The notes: a model not told the origin generated them from the letters alone. DNA of 46,062 bases from a marine bacterium B5-7 (GCA_021604705.1 BQJM01000011.1:1-46062), one strand, 5' to 3'; shown: positions 16,618-27,637, counted from the first letter of the stretch. Program-made: numbers and translations.

Positions 16618-17886
16618 TTACCCAGCCACATCTCGCTTTGCAGAACCAGAATACAATTGACGTGGGCGACCGATTTTGTGCGCAGGATCGCTGAGCATTT
16701 CATGCCAATGGGCCATCCAACCCACGGTGCGGGCCAGCGCGAAAATATTCGTGAATAAATTCGATGGAATGTTCAGTGCATCCAATGTAATACCAGAATA
16801 AAAATCAACGTTAGGATACAACTTGCGATCGATGAAGTACGGATCTTCACGTGCAATTTTTTCTAAGGCTAATGCGACTTTAAATGTTGGGTCATCATGA
16901 CGATCGGTGGCTTCTAAAATCCCGTGACAGGTTTCACGCATAATGGTTGCGCGTGGATCATGGTTTTTATAAACACGATGCCCGAAGCCCATTAAACGGA
17001 AAGGGTCTTCTTTGTCTTTTGCTTTTGCCACGTATTCTTCGATGTTAGCAACATCACCAATGGTGCGTAGCATATTCAGTGTTGCTTCATTCGCACCACC
17101 ATGTGCGGGGCCCCACAGTGCGGCAATACCTGCAACCACAGCGGCTAAACCATCAGTCCCCGTAGAACCTGCTAAACGTACGGTAGACGTTGATGCATTC
17201 TGTTCGTGATCAGCATGCAAGATAAATATTTTATCGAGTGCGCTCGCAAACAAAGGATCGATAGGATCTTTATCGCCAAATAAACACCGCACAAAATTCG
17301 CGGTGTAATCTAAACTGGGATCAGGTTTTATAAAACATTGTCCTTGTGAATGGCGGTAACACATCGCCACTAACAACGGCATTTTTGCAATCATCATTTC
17401 GATAAGTTGGAGGCGATCGTCCGATGACTTGATGTTGATTTCAGCATGATACTGTCCTGCCAATGCACCAACGGTGCTAATTAACATTGACATGGGATGC
17501 GCATCTTCAGAAAAACCTTTGAAGATACATTCGATGTTGCTATCTACAAACGTGTGTTGCTGAATACGTGAAACAAATGCGGTTTTTTCTTTTTCGTCTG
17601 GTAGTTCGCCGTGAATCAGCAAATAACATACCGCGAGGAAATCCACCTGTTCAGCCAATTGTTCAATCGGGTAACCACGATAGAGTAATACGCCTTCGCC
17701 CCCATTGATGAAGGTGATTTTGGATTCGCAGGATGCCGTTGATAGGTAACCGGGATCGTAGGTGTAGGCGCCAGTCTCACTGCCCAGATTTCGTACATCG
17801 ATCACATCCGCACCTAATGTCGGTTGATAGACCGGTAGGGCGAGGGTTTTGGCATCGAGGCGTAGCGTTGCATCATCTTTTTTCAT
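16618..17886 (-). CDS. gltA: Citrate synthase (type II)
   Basis: Condenses oxaloacetate and acetyl-CoA to citrate, the entry step of the TCA cycle. 422 residues (E. coli 427), beginning with the short beta-rich N-terminal domain typical of hexameric, NADH-sensitive type II enzymes. The active-site blocks are present: HADHEQNAST, GPAHGGANE and GFGHRVYKNHDPRA, and Asp in AREDPYF. It is transcribed away from sdhCDAB-sucABCD from a shared 160-bp region, an arrangement common in gammaproteobacteria. Confidence 0.98.
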   Translation of the reverse strand: MKKDDATLRLDAKTLALPVYQPTLGADVIDVRNLGSETGAYTYDPGYLSTASCESKITFINGGEGVLLYRGYPIEQLAEQVDFLAVCYLLIHGELPDEKEKTAFVSRIQQHTFVDSNIECIFKGFSEDAHPMSMLISTVGALAGQYHAEINIKSSDDRLQLIEMMIAKMPLLVAMCYRHSQGQCFIKPDPSLDYTANFVRCLFGDKDPIDPLFASALDKIFILHADHEQNASTSTVRLAGSTGTDGLAAVVAGIAALWGPAHGGANEATLNMLRTIGDVANIEEYVAKAKDKEDPFRLMGFGHRVYKNHDPRATIMRETCHGILEATDRHDDPTFKVALALEKIAREDPYFIDRKLYPNVDFYSGITLDALNIPSNLFTNIFALARTVGWMAHWHEMLSDPAHKIGRPRQLYSGSAKRDVAG

Positions 17887-17927
17887 TGTCGGCGATTTCC
17901 ATCAACTTAAGTTTAAGGTATCAGCGA

Positions 17928-17955
17928 ATTATAATGGAATACCAACAGAAGTCAC
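17928..17955 (-). promoter_or_regulatory. gltA promoter
   Basis: On the minus strand: GTGACT (17955-17950), a 16-bp spacer and a perfect TATAAT (17933-17928). The start point would be near 17921, giving a leader of about 35 nt to the gltA ATG at 17886. Confidence 0.6.
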
Positions 17956-17986
17956 CTAGGTAGCTTGTTGGATCTTGCTCCCTTAA

Positions 17987-18015
17987 TGGCAACTGCTAAA
18001 TTTTGGGTGTATAAT
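17987..18015 (+). promoter_or_regulatory. sdh-suc operon promoter
   Basis: A perfect -10 TATAAT at 18010-18015; a weak -35 TGGCAA at 17987-17992 with a 17-bp spacer. The start point would be near 18022, 25 nt before the sdhC ATG. Confidence 0.6.
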
Positions 18016-18046
18016 CTGGTCTCCAAATTCCTATAGAGTGCCCATT

Positions 18047-18421
18047 ATGCCGACAAATAGACCGGTTCATTTGCAGATGACGACGATGCGATTCCCGTTA
18101 ACGGCCATTGTTTCTATCTTGCACCGCGTTTCTGGCGTATTACTGTTTATTTTATTGCCTGTTTTTCTTTGGGGCCTGGGTAAAAGTCTCAGCAGTGCTG
18201 CGGATTACCAGGATCTGATCAAATTATTAGCTAATCCCCTCAGCCGCTTCGTGGCTTGGGTCATGGCCGCTAGCTTTATCTATCACGGCTGTGCCGGTGT
18301 GCGGCATCTGATGATGGACTTAGGTCATTTTGAATCGAAAACCGGCGCGAAACGTGCGGCACAATTGATGCTGCTTATCGCTTTCGTGTTGATTGCTTGG
18401 GTGGGGGTGAAGCTATGTTAA
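18047..18421 (+). CDS. sdhC: Succinate dehydrogenase cytochrome b556 subunit
   Basis: Membrane anchor subunit of complex II, binding haem b and ubiquinone with SdhD. The ATG at 18047 gives 124 residues starting MPTNRPVHLQ, as in relatives; GAG lies 8 nt upstream, and a GTG at 18038 is not needed. Three membrane helices are seen. The family signature SILHRVSGV is near residue 26, and the haem-ligand region is YHGCAGVRHLMMDLGH. It overlaps sdhD by 7 nt. Confidence 0.96.
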   Translation: MPTNRPVHLQMTTMRFPLTAIVSILHRVSGVLLFILLPVFLWGLGKSLSSAADYQDLIKLLANPLSRFVAWVMAASFIYHGCAGVRHLMMDLGHFESKTGAKRAAQLMLLIAFVLIAWVGVKLC

Positions 18422-18750
18422 AAAGTTTAACGGGCAGTGGCGTCAAAGATTGGTTACTGCAACGTATCTCCGCGTATGTCATGTTGTTGTATATTGTGGT
18501 TTTAGGTGTTGTGTTTTTTACGCAGCAACCATGGACCTTTACTGCATGGCAAGATTTATTTCATCAAACTTGGTGTCGTGTTTTTACCTTGTTGGTGGTC
18601 TTGAATGTGTTGCTGCATGCCTGGATAGGTATTTGGACGGTAACAACGGATTATTTAAAATGTGCGGTGCTACGCACGAGCGTGCAAGTGTTGGTGATGT
18701 TGTGGCTTGTTGCCAATGGGGTTTGGGCTATTCGGATTTTATGGGGTTAA
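18415..18750 (+). CDS. sdhD: Succinate dehydrogenase membrane anchor subunit
   Basis: 111 residues with three membrane helices; the second carries the haem/quinone motif LLHAWIGIWTVTTDYLK. The start at 18415 lies inside the end of sdhC, with GGGGGTGA upstream as a strong Shine-Dalgarno; a longer frame from 18397 is not supported by family length (E. coli 115). It is coupled to sdhC by overlap and is 3 nt from sdhA. Confidence 0.95.
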   Translation: MLKSLTGSGVKDWLLQRISAYVMLLYIVVLGVVFFTQQPWTFTAWQDLFHQTWCRVFTLLVVLNVLLHAWIGIWTVTTDYLKCAVLRTSVQVLVMLWLVANGVWAIRILWG

Positions 18751-18753
18751 TGC

Positions 18754-20523
18754 ATGACAATCACAACGTATGAATTAGATGCTGTTGTTGTTGGTGGTGG
18801 TGGCGCAGGTTTGCGCGCGGCACTCCAATTAGGCGCATCGGGTCGCAAGGTTGCAGTTATTTCTAAAGTGTTTCCGACGCGTTCACATACCGTCGCAGCA
18901 CAAGGCGGGATTAATGCAGCCTTAGGGAATCACCCAGAAGATGGCGAGGACGATTGGCGCTGGCATATGTGGGATACCGTGATGGGTTCTGACAGTATGG
19001 CGGATCAAGATGCGGTGGAATACATGTGTAAGCATGCGCCGGCAACGGTTTATGAGTTAGAGCACATGGGCCTACCTTTTTCACGTTTCGACGATGGACG
19101 CATTTATCAGCGTGCCTTCGGTGGACAATCTCGTCGCTTTGGTAAAGATTTGGTGCATCGTACGTGTGCGGCAGCAGATAGAACCGGGCATGCCTTACTG
19201 CATACCCTGTATCAACAAAACGTTAAAGCCAAAACACATTTTTATCATGAATGGTTTGCGTTGGATGTGGTGAAGTCGGGTGACCATGCGGTCGCGGGTG
19301 TACTCGCGATGTGCATAGAAACTGGTGAAGTCGCATTTTTCAAAGCACGTGCAACCATTATGGCGACCGGGGGTGCGGGTCGTATTTATCAATCCACGAC
19401 AAATGCACATATTAATACGGGTGATGGCTTAGGCATGATGTTACGTGCGGGCTTTCCTTTACAAGATATGGAAATGTGGCAATTTCATCCTACCGGTGTG
19501 TATGGCTCAGGTGTTTTGGTCACAGAAGGTTGCCGCGGTGAAGGCGGTTACTTACTCAATGCAAATGGCGAACGTTTCATGGAACGTTATGCGCCGGTTA
19601 AAAAAGATTTAGATTGTCGTGATGTGGTGTCGCGTTCATCCATGATGGAAATCTTAGAAGGACGTGGTGTGGGGCCGAATGGCGATCACGTGTTACTGAA
19701 GATCGATCATCTTGGCGAAGACACGATTAATGCGCGTTTACCGAGTGTGCGTCAAATTGCGATTACTTTTGCTGGCGTCGATCCTGTGAAAGATCCGATT
19801 CCTGTTTTGCCAACCTGTCATTATATGATGGGTGGCATACCAACAAATTTCCACGGCCAAGCATTAACAATTAATAGTAAAGGCGAAGATGTCGTGATTG
19901 ATGGTTTATATGCGGCAGGCGAGTGTGCTTGTGTCTCTGTCCACGGTGCGAACCGTTTGGGTGCGAACTCTTTATTGGATATTGTCGTCTTTGGCCGCGC
20001 GGTTGGTTTACATGTTGTGTCTGCGTTAGCGGAAGGGTTACCGCAAGCATCGCATTCACAAGAAGACATTGATGCTGCGGCAGCACGTTATTCACGCTGG
20101 GAAGACTCGACAGATGGCGAGCCGGTGCATGTGATTCGTGAAGAGATGCAAACTATCATGCAGCAAAGTTTTGGCGTGTTCCGTAATGCGGATCAAATGA
20201 AAACTGGCTTAGAGAAATTAACGTCACTGCGTGAACGTTTGAAACATGCTGTGTTGACTGATAAGAGTAAAGTATTTAACACCGCGCGTGTTGAAGCACT
20301 GGAATTAGATAACCTCATGGAAACCGCGTTTACTACCGCGGTGCAAGCAAATGCACGGACAGAAAGTCGTGGTGCGCATTCTCGTTATGATTATCCTGAT
20401 CGAGATGATAAAAATTGGTTGAAACACGTTGCTGTATTTAGTGACGGTGCTATGCGTGATAGGGCGGTGAATATGCAACCCAATGAGGTTGAAGCCATCC
20501 CTGTCGAAGCACGTGAACATTAA
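18754..20523 (+). CDS. sdhA: Succinate dehydrogenase flavoprotein subunit
   Basis: Oxidises succinate to fumarate on the cytoplasmic face of the membrane. 589 residues (E. coli 588). The FAD-binding [11 protein letters not shown] is near residue 13, the His that links FAD covalently is in [10 protein letters not shown], substrate-site residues are in QFHPTGV, and the Arg region is [12 protein letters not shown]. Complete, with no anomalies. It is translated in series with sdhCD upstream and sdhB 11 nt downstream. Confidence 0.98.
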   Translation: MTITTYELDAVVVGGGGAGLRAALQLGASGRKVAVISKVFPTRSHTVAAQGGINAALGNHPEDGEDDWRWHMWDTVMGSDSMADQDAVEYMCKHAPATVYELEHMGLPFSRFDDGRIYQRAFGGQSRRFGKDLVHRTCAAADRTGHALLHTLYQQNVKAKTHFYHEWFALDVVKSGDHAVAGVLAMCIETGEVAFFKARATIMATGGAGRIYQSTTNAHINTGDGLGMMLRAGFPLQDMEMWQFHPTGVYGSGVLVTEGCRGEGGYLLNANGERFMERYAPVKKDLDCRDVVSRSSMMEILEGRGVGPNGDHVLLKIDHLGEDTINARLPSVRQIAITFAGVDPVKDPIPVLPTCHYMMGGIPTNFHGQALTINSKGEDVVIDGLYAAGECACVSVHGANRLGANSLLDIVVFGRAVGLHVVSALAEGLPQASHSQEDIDAAAARYSRWEDSTDGEPVHVIREEMQTIMQQSFGVFRNADQMKTGLEKLTSLRERLKHAVLTDKSKVFNTARVEALELDNLMETAFTTAVQANARTESRGAHSRYDYPDRDDKNWLKHVAVFSDGAMRDRAVNMQPNEVEAIPVEAREH

Positions 20524-20534
20524 GGAGACTGAGA

Positions 20535-21260
20535 ATGAATAATGCAGTCCAGAAATCTCGGGTGATGACATTTGAAATTTATCGTTTTGATCCGGATCAA
20601 GATGATAAGCCTCGGATGCAAACCTATCAGCTAGATGTCAGTAAAATTGCGGGTTCCATGGTCTTGGATGCCATTATCGAATTGAAAAAAGAAGATTCGA
20701 CTTTGTCTATCCGCCGTTCTTGCCGCGAAGGTGTGTGTGGTTCTGATGGTATGAGCATTAACGGAAAAAATGGTTTGGCCTGTACCGTTCGTTTGTCTGA
20801 TTTACCGGATAAAGTGTCGCTACGTCCTTTGCCGGGCTTACCGATTGTGAAAGATCTGATTGTGGATATGACACAGTTTTATGATCAATTCGATAAGATA
20901 AAGCCTTACTTAATTAATGATAAGCAACCTGAAAAAGAAAACTTACAAACGCCGGAAGAGCATGCGAAGTTAGATGGCCTATACGAATGTATTATGTGTG
21001 CATGTTGCACGACTTCATGTCCGTCATTCTGGTGGAATCCTGATAAATTCTTGGGCCCACAGGCCTTGTTGCAAGCGTATCGTTTTATTGCAGATAGTCG
21101 CGATACCGCTAAAACCATGCGTTTGGAAGCATTGAAAGATCCATTTAGTTTATTCCGTTGTCGCGGCATCATGAATTGCGTCAACGTTTGTCCTAAGGGC
21201 TTGAATCCTACGAAAGCGATTAATGCGATTCGTAAAGAACTGTTAAAAGAAGGGTGTTAA
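20535..21260 (+). CDS. sdhB: Succinate dehydrogenase iron-sulfur subunit
   Basis: Carries electrons from SdhA to the quinone site. 241 residues. The [2Fe-2S] cysteines are in SCREGVCGSDGM plus a later Cys. The [4Fe-4S]/[3Fe-4S] cysteines are in CIMCACCTTSCPSFWWN and in the C-terminal NCVNVCPKGLNP. AAGGAGA lies upstream of the ATG. The stop codon is immediately followed by the sucA ATG. Confidence 0.98.
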   Translation: MNNAVQKSRVMTFEIYRFDPDQDDKPRMQTYQLDVSKIAGSMVLDAIIELKKEDSTLSIRRSCREGVCGSDGMSINGKNGLACTVRLSDLPDKVSLRPLPGLPIVKDLIVDMTQFYDQFDKIKPYLINDKQPEKENLQTPEEHAKLDGLYECIMCACCTTSCPSFWWNPDKFLGPQALLQAYRFIADSRDTAKTMRLEALKDPFSLFRCRGIMNCVNVCPKGLNPTKAINAIRKELLKEGC

Positions 21261-24101
21261 ATGTCGGCTAGTGAAGATCTACTCGCACAACAGGCGAGTT
21301 CGTATTTGGGTGGTCCCAATGCAGCATACGTAGAACAACTTTACGAAGATTACTTACAGGATCCTCAATCGGTGGATGCACATTGGCGTGCGAATTTTGA
21401 TGCATTGCCAACAGCGTTGGGGCCGGATTTGTCGCATGCTGCAGTGCGTGATCGTTTCGCACAATTAGCGAAGCAACCTAAACAAGCAGCAGCGCCGATT
21501 GCAGTTGCTGGCAACATTGAAAAAGAACGTCAACAAGGTCGTGTGTCACAACTCATTAATGCATATCGTAGTCATGGACATCATCATGCGAGCTTAGATC
21601 CTTTAGGTTTACATCAGCGTTTAGATTTACCGGCTTTGTCTTTGTCACACCACCAATTAACCCAAGTGTCGCCATCAGAAACCTTTAGCACGAATGAGTT
21701 TTCGGGCATGGATAGTGCGACGGTCGCAGAGTTAGATGATGCGCTTAAATCAACGTATGCGGGTTCCATCGGCTTAGAATTTCGTCATATCACGAACTCA
21801 GAAGAAACCACTTGGTTGCAACAACAAATGGAATCGCAGCGTGGTCGCCGTGCATTTTCTGCTGAACAACAGCGCCATATTTTACATAAATTGACAGCAG
21901 CAGAAGGCTTAGAAAAAGACTTAGCCACGCGTTATGTGGGTCAAAAACGTTTTTCTTTAGAGGGTGGTGATAGCTTAATTCCTTTATTGGATGAATTGAT
22001 TCAACGTGCAGGCCAGCATGGGGTGAAAGAAACCGTATTGGGTATGGCACATCGTGGTCGTTTGAATGTGTTACTGAATGTGATGGGTAAAGCGCCGCGT
22101 CAATTATTTGAAGAATTTGCAGCGAATCCTCCTGCTGAGGATGAATCTGGGGCAGATCAATCGGGTGATGTGAAATACCACTTAGGTTTCTCATCAGATG
22201 TGACGACACCTGGTGGTCGCATGCACTTGAGTTTGGCATTTAATCCTTCGCATTTAGAAATTATTTCTCCTGTGGTTGAGGGTTCTGTGCGTGCTCGCCA
22301 AGATCGTCGTGGCGATAAAGCAAGAGAGCAAGTTTTGCCGGTGTTAATTCACGGTGATGCCGCGTTTGCTGGCCAGGGTGTGGTGATGGAAACCTTTAGC
22401 TTATCGCAAGCGCGTGGCTTTAGAACAGGCGGTTCCATTCACATTATTATTAATAACCAAATTGGTTTTACCACCTCCAATCCTATCGATGCGCGTTCCA
22501 CCTTGTATTGCACCGATGTAGCGAAAATGGTGCAAGCGCCCGTATTGCATGTGAATGGTGATGACCCAGAAGCCGTGATTTTTGCGACGCAAATGGCGAT
22601 TGATTATCGGATGAAATTCCAAAAAGATGTCGTGCTTGATTTAGTTTGTTATCGACGTCATGGGCATAACGAAGCGGATGAACCTTCCGCGACACAACCT
22701 TTGATGTATCAAACCATTCGGAAACGTTCAACCTTGCGTACCTTGTATGGTGAAGAACTGATACAGAAAGGGATCATCACTAAGCCAGAATTTAGCGAGA
22801 TGATGAAAAATTATCGTGCGGAATTGGAGGTGGGAGATCCCGTTATCGAATTATTGCCACCATTATCTGATGATAGAGGTGCAGAACGTTGGGCGCCATT
22901 CCATCAGCAATCTTGGTTACAAGATACCAAAACAGCCTTGTCTATGGATGTGGCTGCGGCACTTGCGACACAATTAACAACATTACCGACAGACTTTACG
23001 CCACAACCGCAAGTGAAAAAGGTGATGGGTGACCGTGCCAAAATGGCGGCGGGCGAATTACCCATGGATTGGGGTTTTGCAGAAAACTTAGCGTATGCGA
23101 GTTTGTTACAAGAGGGTTATCCTGTGCGTTTGGTGGGTCAAGATGCGGCGCGAGGTACTTTTGCGCATCGTCATGCAGTACTGCATGACTATAAAGATGG
23201 CCACATGGTTAAGCCGTTGAAGCAATTTACCCAAGATAAAGTAACGTTTACCGTGATTGATTCTTTGTTATCTGAAGAAGCGGTGATGGCTTTTGAATAT
23301 GGTTACGCGAGCACAGAGCCGAATACCTTAACAATTTGGGAAGCACAGTTTGGTGATTTCGCCAATGGCGCACAAGTCGTGGTGGATCAATTCTTAAGTT
23401 CTGGCGAACAAAAATGGGGACGCCTCTGTGGTTTAATCCTATTATTACCGCATGGTTATGAAGGTATGGGGCCAGAACATTCTTCTGCTCGCTTAGAGCG
23501 TTATTTACAATTATGCGCACAGCAAAATATGCAAGTGTGCGTGCCAACGACGCCTGCGCAGGCATTTCATATGTTGCGCCGTCAAATGTTACGGTCTTTC
23601 CGCACACCATTAATCGTGATGAGCCCAAAAAGTTTATTGCGTCATCGTTCTGCAGTGTCCACGATGAAAGATATTACTGACGGGGAATTCCAATGCGTGA
23701 TCCCAGAAATTGATACACTGCCTGCGAAAGAAATTAAACGCGTTGTTGTCTGTAGCGGTAAGGTTTATTACGATTTGTTGGCGGCACGCCGCGATCAAAC
23801 CTTGAATGATGTGGCAATTATTCGCGTCGAGCAGTTATATCCATTCCCTGTGAAAGCATTATCGGATGCTTTAGCGGTTTATCCCGATGCACAGGATGTG
23901 GTGTGGTGTCAGGAAGAGCCTAAAAATCAGGGCCCATGGCATCGTGTGCAACATTGGTTGAAATCTAGTTTGCAGCCAACACAATTATTGTATTACGCGG
24001 GACGTAAAGCAGCGGCATCGACAGCAGCTGGTTTTGCGAAACAACATGCGAAAGAGCAGGCACAGTTAGTGCAGCAAGCGTTAAGTGAATCATTTGTATA
24101 G
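21261..24101 (+). CDS. sucA: 2-oxoglutarate dehydrogenase E1 component
   Basis: Thiamine-diphosphate-dependent decarboxylase of 2-oxoglutarate; 946 residues (E. coli 933). The N-terminal SucB-binding segment (YLGGPNAAYVEQLYEDY) is present. The ThDP/active-site blocks are GMAHRGRLNVL, GDAAFAGQG and NNQIGFTTSN; the transketolase-like domain has FAHRHAVLHD and GPEHSSARLERYLQ. It starts directly after the sdhB stop, so translation is probably coupled. No lpd (E3) gene lies in this operon, so E3 must come from elsewhere. Confidence 0.98.
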   Translation: MSASEDLLAQQASSYLGGPNAAYVEQLYEDYLQDPQSVDAHWRANFDALPTALGPDLSHAAVRDRFAQLAKQPKQAAAPIAVAGNIEKERQQGRVSQLINAYRSHGHHHASLDPLGLHQRLDLPALSLSHHQLTQVSPSETFSTNEFSGMDSATVAELDDALKSTYAGSIGLEFRHITNSEETTWLQQQMESQRGRRAFSAEQQRHILHKLTAAEGLEKDLATRYVGQKRFSLEGGDSLIPLLDELIQRAGQHGVKETVLGMAHRGRLNVLLNVMGKAPRQLFEEFAANPPAEDESGADQSGDVKYHLGFSSDVTTPGGRMHLSLAFNPSHLEIISPVVEGSVRARQDRRGDKAREQVLPVLIHGDAAFAGQGVVMETFSLSQARGFRTGGSIHIIINNQIGFTTSNPIDARSTLYCTDVAKMVQAPVLHVNGDDPEAVIFATQMAIDYRMKFQKDVVLDLVCYRRHGHNEADEPSATQPLMYQTIRKRSTLRTLYGEELIQKGIITKPEFSEMMKNYRAELEVGDPVIELLPPLSDDRGAERWAPFHQQSWLQDTKTALSMDVAAALATQLTTLPTDFTPQPQVKKVMGDRAKMAAGELPMDWGFAENLAYASLLQEGYPVRLVGQDAARGTFAHRHAVLHDYKDGHMVKPLKQFTQDKVTFTVIDSLLSEEAVMAFEYGYASTEPNTLTIWEAQFGDFANGAQVVVDQFLSSGEQKWGRLCGLILLLPHGYEGMGPEHSSARLERYLQLCAQQNMQVCVPTTPAQAFHMLRRQMLRSFRTPLIVMSPKSLLRHRSAVSTMKDITDGEFQCVIPEIDTLPAKEIKRVVVCSGKVYYDLLAARRDQTLNDVAIIRVEQLYPFPVKALSDALAVYPDAQDVVWCQEEPKNQGPWHRVQHWLKSSLQPTQLLYYAGRKAAASTAAGFAKQHAKEQAQLVQQALSESFV

Positions 24102-24122
24102 TCTAGTTATGAGGAAACGAAT

Positions 24123-25334
24123 ATGACGATTGAAGTCAAAGTACCGGTCTTGCCAGAATCTGTTGCGGATGCAACGGTGGTGACATGGCATAAACAGCCA
24201 GGTGATTATGTTGAGCAAGATGAAAATCTTGTCGACATTGAAACAGACAAAGTAATGCTAGAAGTCCCTGCGCCAACTTCTGGTGTGTTGCAAGAAATTA
24301 AAGAGCAGGAAGGTTCCACTGTGGTGGCACAACAATTGTTGGCTGTCTTGGGTGCAAGTGCAGCAGCACCGGCACCAGTCGCAGATGCGCCAGCGCCTGC
24401 CGTTGAAGCACCTGCAGAACCGACCTTAAGTGCGGGTCCTCAGAAAGCCTTTGATATTGTGTCGCCAGCAGTACGTCGTTTAGCAGCAGAACATAGTATT
24501 AGCCCAGCATCGGTTGCGGGCAGTGGTAAAGATGGGCGTGTGACGGCGCAAGACATGCGTCAGCAAGCGGCGCAGCCTGCTGCAACACCGGCGCCAGCCG
24601 TAGCACCTGTTGTTTCAAATATGCCAACAGGTCAGCGCACTGAAGAACGTGTGCCGATGAGTCGTTTGCGCGCACGTGTTGCCGAACGTTTGATTGAAGC
24701 ACAACAAACTGCGGCGATGTTAACGACGTTCAACGAAATTAACATGCAAGCGGTGATGGATTTACGTAAACAATATAAAGATAAGTTTGAGAAACAACAT
24801 GGCGTGCGTTTAGGGTTTATGTCTTTCTTTGTGAAAGCTGTTGTTGAAGCCTTAAAGCGTTTCCCGGGTGTGAATTCATCCATTGATGGGAAGGACGTGG
24901 TGTATCACGGTTATTATGATATTGGTGTTGCCGTATCGACTGAGCGTGGTTTGGTTGTGCCGATTATTCGTGATGCGGATAATTTGAGTATGGCGAGTGT
25001 TGAATCTTCCATTAATGATTTCGCGGGTCGTGCACGTAACAACAAAATCACTTTAGATGAAATGACTGGCGGTACGTTTACCGTGACGAATGGCGGTGTT
25101 TTTGGCTCCTTATTGTCGACACCGATTTTAAATCCGCCGCAAGTGGGGATTTTGGGTATGCATAAGATTGAACAACGCGCCATGGTAGAAAATGGCGAAG
25201 TGGTTGTGCGTCCTATGATGTATGTGGCATTGACTTATGATCATCGAATTATCGATGGGAAAGAGTCCGTGCAGTTTTTGGCGACCATTAAAGATCTATT
25301 AGAAGATCCGGCACGGTTGTTGTTAGAGATTTAA
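24123..25334 (+). CDS. sucB: 2-oxoglutarate dehydrogenase E2 (succinyltransferase)
   Basis: 403 residues. The single lipoyl domain has the modified Lys in [11 protein letters not shown]. An Ala/Pro-rich linker follows, then an E1/E3-binding domain beginning [13 protein letters not shown], a second Ala/Pro linker, and the catalytic acyltransferase domain ending in the active-site [12 protein letters not shown]. It transfers succinyl groups to CoA and forms the 24-mer core of the complex. GAGGAAACGA lies just before the ATG. Confidence 0.98.
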   Translation: MTIEVKVPVLPESVADATVVTWHKQPGDYVEQDENLVDIETDKVMLEVPAPTSGVLQEIKEQEGSTVVAQQLLAVLGASAAAPAPVADAPAPAVEAPAEPTLSAGPQKAFDIVSPAVRRLAAEHSISPASVAGSGKDGRVTAQDMRQQAAQPAATPAPAVAPVVSNMPTGQRTEERVPMSRLRARVAERLIEAQQTAAMLTTFNEINMQAVMDLRKQYKDKFEKQHGVRLGFMSFFVKAVVEALKRFPGVNSSIDGKDVVYHGYYDIGVAVSTERGLVVPIIRDADNLSMASVESSINDFAGRARNNKITLDEMTGGTFTVTNGGVFGSLLSTPILNPPQVGILGMHKIEQRAMVENGEVVVRPMMYVALTYDHRIIDGKESVQFLATIKDLLEDPARLLLEI

Positions 25335-25355
25335 TTTAAAAGAAGAGAGTTTTTT

Positions 25356-26525
25356 ATGAATTTACATGAATACCAAGCAAAACAATTGTTTGAACAATAC
25401 AACATTCCTTGCCCTAAAGGCGAGGTTGCATCGAATGTGCAAGAAGCACTAAGTGTTGCGGATAAACTCAGTACTAAATCCTGGGTGGTGAAAGCGCAAG
25501 TTTACGCGGGTGGCCGTGGTAAAGCGGGCGGCGTGAAATTAGTGTCTACAAAAGAAGAGTTGGAAGCAGAAACAAAACGTTTGCTAGGTTCACGCTTAGT
25601 GACTTTCCAAACGGATGAAAATGGTCAACCGGTTGATAAAGTGTTGATTGCAGAAACCACAGACATTAAAAACGAATTATACTTGGGTGCGGTGCTTGAT
25701 CGCGCGACACGTCGTGTTGTATTTATGGCATCGACAGAAGGTGGCGTGGATGTTGAAGAAGTCGCTGCGAAAACACCGGAAAAAATCTTAAAAGCGACGG
25801 TTGATCCAATGATGGGTATTTTACCTTATCAGTGTCGTGAAATTGGTTTCAAACTCGGTTTAACGCCAAAACAAATTAAACAATTTGCACACATCATGAC
25901 GCAACTTGCGAAATTGTATGTGGAATGCGACTTGTGTTTGCTAGAAGTAAACCCATTGGTTGTGAATGAAAATGATGACCTCATTTGTTTAGATGGCAAG
26001 ATCACGATTGATGACAATGCCTTGTATCGTCAGCCTGCATTACGCGATATGCGTGATCCGGCACAAGAAGATGATCGTGAAAACCGCGCACGTGATTGGG
26101 AACTCAATTACATTGCATTGGAAGGTGATATTGGTTGCATGGTGAATGGCGCGGGTCTTGCGATGGCAACCATGGATGTGATTAAACTGCATGGTGGCCA
26201 ACCGGCTAACTTCTTAGATGTTGGTGGTGGTGCAACACAAGAACGTGTGACTGAAGCGTTTAAAATTATTTTATCCGATGAGAATGTGAAAGGCGTATTA
26301 GTTAACATTTTTGGTGGGATTGTCCGTTGCGATGTAATTGCAGACGGCATTATTGGTGCGGTACAAGAAGTAGGTATTGAAGTGCCTGTGGTTGTCCGTC
26401 TAGAGGGTAACAATGCGGAACTTGGTTTGAAAAAACTAAACGAAAGCCCATTAAACATTAATGCTGCGGGAAGCTTAACTGACGCGGCGAAACAAATTGT
26501 TTCGTTGGTCAAAGAGACAGCTTAA
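25356..26525 (+). CDS. sucC: Succinyl-CoA synthetase beta subunit
   Basis: 389 residues (E. coli 388), beginning [12 protein letters not shown]. The ATP-grasp domain includes [14 protein letters not shown] and ends in the CoA-ligase domain with [13 protein letters not shown]. With SucD it makes ATP or GTP from succinyl-CoA. AAGAAGAGAG precedes the start. The usual tight junction with sucD is replaced here by about 115 bp containing two REP-like palindromes. Confidence 0.98.
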   Translation: MNLHEYQAKQLFEQYNIPCPKGEVASNVQEALSVADKLSTKSWVVKAQVYAGGRGKAGGVKLVSTKEELEAETKRLLGSRLVTFQTDENGQPVDKVLIAETTDIKNELYLGAVLDRATRRVVFMASTEGGVDVEEVAAKTPEKILKATVDPMMGILPYQCREIGFKLGLTPKQIKQFAHIMTQLAKLYVECDLCLLEVNPLVVNENDDLICLDGKITIDDNALYRQPALRDMRDPAQEDDRENRARDWELNYIALEGDIGCMVNGAGLAMATMDVIKLHGGQPANFLDVGGGATQERVTEAFKIILSDENVKGVLVNIFGGIVRCDVIADGIIGAVQEVGIEVPVVVRLEGNNAELGLKKLNESPLNINAAGSLTDAAKQIVSLVKETA

Positions 26526-26533
26526 CGACTATT

Positions 26534-26611
26534 GTCACCCCGGCCTTGAGCCGGGGTCTCCTGCTAGTGCTGTAGTGCTTTCAGGAGATGCCGGGTCAAG
26601 CCCGGCATGAC
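26534..26611. repeat. Inverted pair of REP-like palindromes between sucC and sucD
   Basis: The left unit, 26534-26563, has the hairpin CCCCGG/CCGGGG. The right unit, 26582-26611, has GCCGGG/CCCGGC. The units are inverted relative to each other (GTCAC...CTCCTG and CAGGAG...ATGAC), so the whole can form one large stem or two hairpins. It sits inside the operon. Confidence 0.85.
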
Positions 26612-26640
26612 ACTGAATGAAATTAAAAGAGGATTTATAC

Positions 26641-27516
26641 ATGAGTGTACTAATTAACAAGAAAACGAAAGTTATCTGTCAGGGCTTTACTGGTAAACAG
26701 GGAACTCTGCATTCCGAACAAGCGATTGAATATGGCACCAACATGGTTGGCGGCGTGACGCCAGGTAAAGGCGGTCAAACGCATTTAGGTTTGCCGGTTT
26801 TTGATACGGTACAAGATGCTGTTGATGCAACGGGTGCAGATGCAACCGTTATTTATGTGCCTGCACCATTTTGCAAAGATTCTATTATTGAAGCTGCGGA
26901 TGCTGGCATTCAATTGATCGTGTGTATTACCGAAGGTATTCCTGCGATAGATATGCTTGAAGTGAAAGCGTATCTTGATCAACATCCTGACATTAAAATG
27001 ATTGGGCCAAACTGCCCGGGTGTGATCACCCCAGGCGAATGCAAAATTGGTATTATGCCCGGTTATATTCACCAAAAAGGGAAAGTAGGCATCGTGTCAC
27101 GTTCCGGTACATTAACGTATGAAGCCGTGAAACAAACCTCTGATAAAGGCTTTGGTCAAAGCACGTGTATTGGTATCGGTGGCGATCCGATCCCAGGCAT
27201 GAATTTCATCGATGCTTTACGTTTATTCCAAGACGACGATCAAACGGAAGCGATTGTGATGGTGGGTGAAATTGGTGGTTCTGCGGAAGAAGAAGCTGCA
27301 GCCTTCATCAAAGAACACGTCACTAAACCGGTTGTTTCTTACATTGCGGGTGTGACTGCACCTGCTGGCAAACGCATGGGCCATGCTGGTGCGATTATTG
27401 CAGGTGGTAAAGGGACAGCAGCTGAAAAATTTGCAGCACTTGAAGCAGCGGGCGCGAAAACCGTTCGTTCACCGGCAGAAATTGGCGATGCGATTGCAGA
27501 AGTAACTGGTTGGTAA
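26641..27516 (+). CDS. sucD: Succinyl-CoA synthetase alpha subunit
   Basis: The start at 26641 ([11 protein letters not shown]) gives 291 residues, as in relatives; AGAGGA lies about 7 nt upstream, and a longer frame from 26617 is not supported. The Rossmann CoA-binding region has [10 protein letters not shown]. The phosphorylated active-site His is in [14 protein letters not shown] near the C-terminus. It is separated from sucC by a REP pair, so its translation depends on its own ribosome-binding site. Confidence 0.98.
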   Translation: MSVLINKKTKVICQGFTGKQGTLHSEQAIEYGTNMVGGVTPGKGGQTHLGLPVFDTVQDAVDATGADATVIYVPAPFCKDSIIEAADAGIQLIVCITEGIPAIDMLEVKAYLDQHPDIKMIGPNCPGVITPGECKIGIMPGYIHQKGKVGIVSRSGTLTYEAVKQTSDKGFGQSTCIGIGGDPIPGMNFIDALRLFQDDDQTEAIVMVGEIGGSAEEEAAAFIKEHVTKPVVSYIAGVTAPAGKRMGHAGAIIAGGKGTAAEKFAALEAAGAKTVRSPAEIGDAIAEVTGW

Positions 27517-27557
27517 ATTGTCTTGTCGTTCCTAACCCTGTCATTCTGACTATTACT

Positions 27558-27631
27558 GTCACCCCGCACTTGATGCGGGGTCTCCTTCTAGCACCCCCGT
27601 CATCCCGCACTTGATGCGGGATTTCCATCTA
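27558..27631. repeat. Two tandem REP-like palindromes after sucD
   Basis: Direct copies at 27558-27590 and 27599-27631, both with the hairpin CCCGCACTTGATGCGGG. They lie between the end of the suc operon and the convergent 892-residue ORF, whose stop codon is 6 nt away. They could serve as a bidirectional terminator. Confidence 0.85.
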
Positions 27632-27637
27632 TTACTT

